Below, in pieces: positions 4,920 to 8,362 of a stretch of 8,362 nt of DNA (its first letter is position 1; each line of letters starts with the position of its first letter). The position numbers and the translations under genes are program-made. Below the pieces are notes generated by a model that saw only the letters and a list, made by a program, of their open reading frames with translations, was not told where the DNA came from and did not search any database. The DNA is from JAIRTY01 sp050257395 (GTDB lineage Bacteria; Actinomycetota; Actinomycetes; Streptosporangiales; Streptosporangiaceae): NCBI GenBank assembly GCA_050257395.1, contig JBLMWU010000187.1, positions 1 through 8,362 of the forward strand, given 5' to 3'.

Positions 4920-4931
4920 GCGGGGCCCCGC
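4920..4931. repeat. Palindrome in the spacer of the HAD promoter
   Basis: GCGGGGCCCCGC is a perfect 12-bp palindrome right behind the -10 box and before the stop codon of the upstream gene. It could be an operator within the -35/-10 spacer or a small terminator stem for the upstream gene. Confidence 0.35.
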
Positions 4932-4935
4932 GGGC

Positions 4936-5565
4936 TCAGGGCACGAGTGACCGGTACCTGACCCGCTTGACCGCGCCCCGGCTGCGCAGCGTGGCGACCA
5001 GGATGATGCCGCCGACCCCGAGCAGCATCAGGCCGATCCCGGGCAGCACCGTGACCAGGAAGCCGGGCAGCGGGGAGCCGACCGCCAGCGCGCTGCCGCC
5101 GGGCACCGCGGGCGCGCCGGGGCCGTCCAGGACGACCGTGCCGGGGCCGGAGACGGTCAGGTCCAGCACCGCCACGCCCTCGACCGGGCCGCTGGCGTAC
5201 ACCTCCCCGCTGGGGTCCAGCCGCAGGCTCACCCTGAGCGAGGGGCCGGCCGGCCGGGCCCGGACCCGGAAGCCGGGGACCGCCCGGTCCGCGGCGCCCG
5301 GTGCCTCGTAGCTGACGACATAGGTGCCGGCGTGCGGGAGGACGACCCGGCCGCCGGCTGGCAGCGCCACCCGCTGCAGCGACGCGATCCGCTGGTCGGT
5401 GGCCCGCACCCCGAGCAGCGGCCAGGCCATGCCCGCCAGCAGCACCAGCAGGGCGGCCCAGTACCACAGCGCCCCCGCGCGCCGCACCGGCCGGGGCACG
5501 GTGACCGGCCTGGCCTCGGCGACAGCCGACCCGGAGCGGCCCACCGGGCTGGTCAGCTCGTCCAC
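4936..5565 (-). CDS. Two-TM-segment membrane protein of unknown function
   Basis: A 209-aa protein (from GTG 5565) that I cannot place in a named family. Residues 1-30 are cytoplasmic and end in basic PRPVRRAG. TM1 is about 31-52 (ALWYWAALLVLLAGMAWPLL). A beta-rich outer domain of about 110 residues follows, with repeated strand-like segments (GRVVLPHAGTYVVSYEAPG, FRVRARP, LRVSLRL, VAVLDLTVSGPGTVVLDG). TM2 is about 167-192 (PGFLVTVLPGIGLMLLGVGG), and a basic tail follows (RSRGAVKRVRY). The layout suggests an extracytoplasmic Ig-like or jelly-roll domain held between two membrane anchors, perhaps a sensor or envelope protein. The start at 5565 has AGGAG 5 nt upstream. A GTG at 5607 would add 14 residues, but those codons (AGT, AGA, CCT, TTT) lack the local G/C third-base bias. 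Confidence 0.75.
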   Translation of the reverse strand: MDELTSPVGRSGSAVAEARPVTVPRPVRRAGALWYWAALLVLLAGMAWPLLGVRATDQRIASLQRVALPAGGRVVLPHAGTYVVSYEAPGAADRAVPGFRVRARPAGPSLRVSLRLDPSGEVYASGPVEGVAVLDLTVSGPGTVVLDGPGAPAVPGGSALAVGSPLPGFLVTVLPGIGLMLLGVGGIILVATLRSRGAVKRVRYRSLVP

Positions 5566-5570
5566 GGCTG

Positions 5571-5575
5571 CTCCT
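5571..5575 (-). promoter_or_regulatory. Ribosome binding site AGGAG of the two-TM protein gene
   Basis: AGGAG on the minus strand, 5 nt before GTG 5565. It decides this start over the GTG at 5607. Confidence 0.55.
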
Positions 5576-5617
5576 GCGCTCAGGTCCGGAAAAGGTCTAC
5601 TCGTCACCTTGGAATGG

Positions 5618-5623
5618 ATTATC
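5618..5623 (-). promoter_or_regulatory. -10-like GATAAT upstream of the two-TM protein gene
   Basis: GATAAT (5 of 6 to TATAAT) on the minus strand, inside the small palindrome GGATTATCC. Transcription would start near 5611 and give a leader of about 46 nt before GTG 5565. No clear -35. Confidence 0.4.
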
Positions 5624-5864
5624 CCGGTATGCGAGGAAAAACACTAGGTTCTGGCTGTAGCGGTCCGGGCACCCACCGGCACGGAACGGCGCCTGGGCCT
5701 GGCCAGCCGGCCCTCGGTGATGAATCGTGGAGGCAGGCGCTGCCGCCAGGCAGCGGGGGGGTTTGGAAACTTGGCCGGGGCGTTCCCCTGCAGTCGCCGC
5801 GCGTTCGCGCGGCACCCCTACGGTCACGGCAGGACCGCCCGGCACGCCCCGCCGGGCGGCGGGC
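5624..5864. other. Intergenic region between divergent two-TM protein and phosphoesterase genes
   Basis: The gap starts with the window's most AT-rich patch (about 5610-5652). It contains two perfect small hairpins: CGCTGCC-gcca-GGCAGCG (5738-5755), followed by a run of G, and CCGCGC-gttc-GCGCGG (5797-5812). TACGGT at 5819-5824 is a possible -10 for the phosphoesterase gene, giving a leader of about 48 nt. I recognise no riboswitch. The plus-strand open frame here is not coding: its first codons from ATG 5629 have mostly A/T third bases. Confidence 0.4.
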
Positions 5865-5875
5865 GGAGGAGGAAG
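5865..5875 (+). promoter_or_regulatory. Strong Shine-Dalgarno GGAGGAGGAAG of the phosphoesterase signal-peptide ORF
   Basis: The best ribosome binding site in the window, ending 3 nt before ATG 5879 (core GGAGG 6 nt away). It shows that translation is meant to begin at the signal-peptide ATG and not at the in-frame codons of the enzyme body. Confidence 0.8.
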
Positions 5876-5878
5876 ATC

Positions 5879-5989
5879 ATGCGACAGCGCCAGCATTGGC
5901 TCGCCAGGAGGATCGCTGCCGTCACCGGATGCGCCTCGCTGCTCAGCGGGGCAGTCATCATCGGCGGCGCCGGCCCGGCGCGGCCTTAA
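5879..5989 (+). other. Signal-peptide ORF of the phosphoesterase, out of frame with its body
   Basis: A 36-codon ORF (MRQRQHWLARRIAAVTG at the start) with a basic n-region (R2, R4, R10, R11), a hydrophobic core of about 20 residues (IAAVTGCASLLSGAVIIGG) and AGPARP before a TAA at 5987-5989. This is a classic export signal. The twin Arg is not a full Tat motif, so Sec is likelier. The enzyme body lies in the -1 frame and reads through this point with PPAVASPAAG, where AVA looks like the signal-peptidase site. One missing base near 5970-5987 would join the two parts. The break could be a real mutation or a sequencing error in GC-rich DNA. Confidence 0.7.
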
Positions 5990-8304
5990 CCCACCGCCCG
6001 CCGGCGGTGGCCAGCCCGGCCGCGGGCTGCCACCTGGGCAAGGGCGTGAAGCACGTGGTCCAGCTCGTGTTCGACAACGTCCACTTCTTCCGGGACAACC
6101 CGAACGTGCCCTCGGACCTGCAGCTGATGCCCAACCTGCTGAACTTCATCACCGGCAACGGCACCATGCTGTCCAACAACCACACCCCGCTGATCGCGCA
6201 CACGGCCGACGACATCCTGACCACGCTGACCGGCCTGTACGGCGACCGCCAGGGCATGCCGATCTCCAACGGCTACCGGACCTTCAACCCCGACGGCACC
6301 ACCGACCCGGCGAGCTCGTTCGCCTACTGGACCGACCCGGTCTTCGACACCGCCGCGAGCCCCACCGCGGGCCACGACACGAACCCGTCGATGGTGTACT
6401 CGCCGGTCCCGCCGGCCACCGCCCGGCCCGCGCCGCAGCCCTCCTCGATCACCCCGGCGCCGTGGGTCCCGTTCACCAGGGCGGGCTGTGACTTCGGCGC
6501 CGTCGGCACCGCGAACCTGGAGCTGGAGAACACCAGCGTGGACATCCCGAAGGTGTTCGGCGCGAACTCGCCGGAGGCGCAGCAGCTCGCCGCCGATGGG
6601 GACACGCACAAGGATGCCGAGAGCGCCGACTACGTCGGGGTGGCGGTGCACTGCGCCAAGGGCAGCGGGTTCTGCTCGGGCGCGCAGGGGGTCAAGTACG
6701 GCCAGACGTCGCCCAGCCCCACCGCCGTGCCCGACCTGCTGCCCAGCGAGCCGGGCGGGTACGGCGGCTTCCAGGGCCTGTTCGGCCACCGCTACGTCGC
6801 GCCGCAGCTCGGCGCGGGCACCCCGGGCGTGACCCGCAACGGGTACCAGGTGACCAACGCCGCCGGCAACCTGGTGGACCTGAACGGCAACCAGATCAAC
6901 GGCGCCTTCCTGAGCACCCCCGGGTTCCCCGGCTTCAGCACCATCAACGCGGCCCAGACCCTGGCGTACGTGGCCGACATGCAGGAGTCCGGGGTGCCGG
7001 TGACCACCGGGTACCTCTCGGACCTGCACGGGAACGAGCACATCCCCGGCCTGGCCGCGTGCGCCGGCGCGCCGCCGGCCCTCGGGCCCGGCTCGGCCTG
7101 CTACATCGCCCAGGCGCAGTACTACAACGACGCGTTCGGCGCGTTCTTCAAGCGGCTGGCCGCGGACGGCATCACCCCGGCGAACACCCTGTTCGTGGTG
7201 AGCGCTGACGAGGGTGACCACGTGGCGGGCGCGAACGTGGGCCGGGCGATCCAGCCCACCCCGGCCACCTGCGACGGCGCCACGGTGAGCGGCACCACGG
7301 TCACCCCGGACAACCTGTGCACCTACCCGCAGGGCTCGTTCGGTGAGCTGGCCGGGAACCTGACCGGCCTGCTGGCCAGCCAGGCCGGCGACACCACCCC
7401 GTTCACCCTGGAGAACGACTCCGCGCCGGAGTTCTACGTCACCGGGCAGCCGGCCGCCACCGCGCCCGCGGTCCGCACCCTGGAACGCGACACCGGCAGC
7501 CTCACCGCCGCCAACCCCTACACCGGCACCACCCAGCCGGTCACCAACTACCTGGCCGACCAGACCGAGGAGGCGGTCCTGCACATGGTCAACGCCGACC
7601 CGGCGCGGACGCCGACGTTCGCCATGTTCGCCCGGCCGGACTACTTCCTGTCCAGCGGCCCCGTCCCGTGCAGCGGGCCGTGCGTCACCCAGAACAGCGG
7701 CTTCGCCTACAACCACGGCGACTACGCCGCCGAGATCGACACCAACTGGCTCGGCATCGCCGGCCCGGGGGTGGCGAACCTCGGGGTGGACGGGACCGCG
7801 GCGGGGCAGGGGCCGAACTCGGCTGGCCCGGACAGCGGGCAGGTCACGGTGCCCGGCAGCGGCACCACCGGGACCTGGATCGACGAGACCGACATCCGGC
7901 CCACGATCCTGTACCTCACCGGCCTGCGCGACGGCTACCAGACCGACGGGCGGGTGATCAGCCAGATCCTGACCCACCCCACCGGCGCGCTGACCGGGCC
8001 CGGGGTCACCGCGCTGGCCGACTGCTACAAGCAGCTCAACTCCAGCGTCGGCCAGTTCGGCACCGCGACCCTGCAGGCGGCGACCAAGGCGATCGAGAGC
8101 AATAGCACCGGTGACCAGGCCTACCTGAGCACCGACCGGGCGCTGTCCGCGCTGGAGCACGCCCGGGACGCGCTGGCCGGCCGGGTCAGGGCCGAACTGG
8201 CTGCGGCTGCGGCGGGCACGCCGCTGCACGGTGCGGCGGCCCAGACGGCGGCCTGCCGGGCCCTCATCGGCGCGGCCCAGCACCTGGCCGCGACCGCCGG
8301 CTGA
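5929..8304 (+). CDS. Secreted alkaline-phosphatase-superfamily phosphoesterase (frameshifted at its 5' end)
   Basis: The conserved body is about 760 aa. The in-frame ATG at 5929 is only nominal (no proper ribosome binding site, Arg/His-rich lead); a GTG at 6007 is another in-frame option, and the true start is probably ATG 5879 in the other frame. The fold is shown by LVFDNVHF (Asp codon 6073, metal ligand) and AHTADDILTTLTGLYGDRQG (probable Thr nucleophile, codon 6202, aligned with the nucleophile-to-TGLYPDRHG spacing of the superfamily). Further signs are YLSDLHGNEH (from 7015), SADEGDH (7201-7221), NHGDY (His codon 7714) and the sulfatase/phosphatase-like DETDIRPTILYLTGL (about 7882-7926). 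A helical, Ala-rich tail of about 110 residues follows. Several Cys fit an exported, disulfide-bonded enzyme. It probably hydrolyses phosphate mono- or diesters outside the cell; the substrate is unknown, and no convincing PHO box precedes it. The gene stands alone. If the frameshift is real, export would be lost. Confidence 0.85.
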   Translation: MRLAAQRGSHHRRRRPGAALTHRPPAVASPAAGCHLGKGVKHVVQLVFDNVHFFRDNPNVPSDLQLMPNLLNFITGNGTMLSNNHTPLIAHTADDILTTLTGLYGDRQGMPISNGYRTFNPDGTTDPASSFAYWTDPVFDTAASPTAGHDTNPSMVYSPVPPATARPAPQPSSITPAPWVPFTRAGCDFGAVGTANLELENTSVDIPKVFGANSPEAQQLAADGDTHKDAESADYVGVAVHCAKGSGFCSGAQGVKYGQTSPSPTAVPDLLPSEPGGYGGFQGLFGHRYVAPQLGAGTPGVTRNGYQVTNAAGNLVDLNGNQINGAFLSTPGFPGFSTINAAQTLAYVADMQESGVPVTTGYLSDLHGNEHIPGLAACAGAPPALGPGSACYIAQAQYYNDAFGAFFKRLAADGITPANTLFVVSADEGDHVAGANVGRAIQPTPATCDGATVSGTTVTPDNLCTYPQGSFGELAGNLTGLLASQAGDTTPFTLENDSAPEFYVTGQPAATAPAVRTLERDTGSLTAANPYTGTTQPVTNYLADQTEEAVLHMVNADPARTPTFAMFARPDYFLSSGPVPCSGPCVTQNSGFAYNHGDYAAEIDTNWLGIAGPGVANLGVDGTAAGQGPNSAGPDSGQVTVPGSGTTGTWIDETDIRPTILYLTGLRDGYQTDGRVISQILTHPTGALTGPGVTALADCYKQLNSSVGQFGTATLQAATKAIESNSTGDQAYLSTDRALSALEHARDALAGRVRAELAAAAAGTPLHGAAAQTAACRALIGAAQHLAATAG
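5991..6010 (+). repeat. Perfect 8-bp hairpin at the frame break
   Basis: CCACCGCC-cgcc-GGCGGTGG begins 1 nt after the TAA of the signal-peptide ORF. It may be incidental coding sequence, or a cause of sequencing or replication slippage. Confidence 0.45.
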
Positions 8305-8362
8305 CCGGCTCCGCGCTGGGCCGCCTTTCATCGGCAGTGCGGATCGTCCCCCTTTCGCGGGG

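Noticed and set aside
3911..5311. A 466-codon open frame on the plus strand
   Set aside because: It runs antisense to the HAD and two-TM protein genes and across the YceI-like remnant. It is composed of Arg/Gly/Pro/Ala-rich shadow sequence without any motif.
5738..5755. Hairpin in the phosphoesterase leader region as part of a riboswitch
   Set aside because: No c-di-AMP, cobalamin, TPP or other riboswitch core is recognisable around it, and it may lie upstream of the transcript start.
5822..5832. GGTCAC upstream of the phosphoesterase as a PhoP half-site
   Set aside because: Only one unit is present; the next 11 bases do not repeat it.
5332..5928. Plus-strand open frame continuous with the phosphoesterase body from 5332
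   Set aside because: It passes antisense through the two-TM protein gene and then through AT-third-base codons near 5629-5660. It is open only by chance and has no suitable start signal.
5986..8331. A 781-codon open frame on the minus strand
   Set aside because: It is antisense to the phosphoesterase, which has clear superfamily motifs. The opposite reading is rich in Gly/Arg/Val as expected for a GC-rich shadow frame.
8345..8362. CCCC-N7-GGGG at the right edge as a terminator of the phosphoesterase gene
   Set aside because: The stem is only 4 bp and is cut by the window end, so it cannot be judged. The 58 bases after the stop show no other structure I can support.

Overview
The window comes from the chromosome of a high-GC actinomycete, most likely a Streptomyces-like or Streptosporangiales-like soil organism. 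The evidence is a strong G/C third-position bias in every real gene, promoters with a TANNNT -10 box 6-8 nt before the start codon (leaderless transcripts, common in actinobacteria), a MocR-type regulator divergent from an AhpD-like gene, and a PIG-L deacetylase of the MshB/Mca kind. Genus cannot be fixed from this sequence. There are no rRNA, tRNA, CRISPR, insertion-sequence, integrase or phage signals.

Layout from left to right. (1) The N-terminal wHTH of a MocR/GntR regulator (minus, cut by the left edge) faces a carboxymuconolactone decarboxylase/AhpD-like protein (plus), which ends at a perfect 13-bp hairpin terminator. (2) A cyanase gene (cynS, plus) has two near-identical tandem 11-mers in front of its promoter. 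It converges, across a 9-bp bidirectional hairpin, with a PIG-L family deacetylase (minus). (3) The deacetylase is divergent from a 124-aa conserved-looking protein of unknown function (plus). That gene overlaps tail-to-tail by 10 bp with a 162-aa membrane protein resembling the YdjM/DUF457 metal-dependent hydrolases (minus). (4) A RibD/dihydrofolate-reductase-fold protein (plus) follows. After it come a large hairpin and the C-terminal remnant of what looks like a YceI gene (minus). (5) A HAD-like hydrolase and, upstream of it, a two-TM-segment protein of unknown function lie on the minus strand. (6) A large secreted alkaline-phosphatase-superfamily phosphoesterase (plus) fills the right end. 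Its Shine-Dalgarno, ATG and signal peptide are in a different reading frame from the enzyme body.

The genes do not form one pathway. They are mostly single-gene units, each with its own promoter and often a terminator hairpin. Only the MocR/AhpD-like pair has clear regulatory logic, probably oxidative or electrophile stress. Cyanase suggests cyanate detoxification and nitrogen salvage. I did not find a new multi-gene system. The most useful observations are the frameshift separating signal peptide from phosphoesterase, the probable YceI remnant, the repeated leaderless-promoter pattern that corrects several start codons, and the candidate response-regulator site ahead of cynS.
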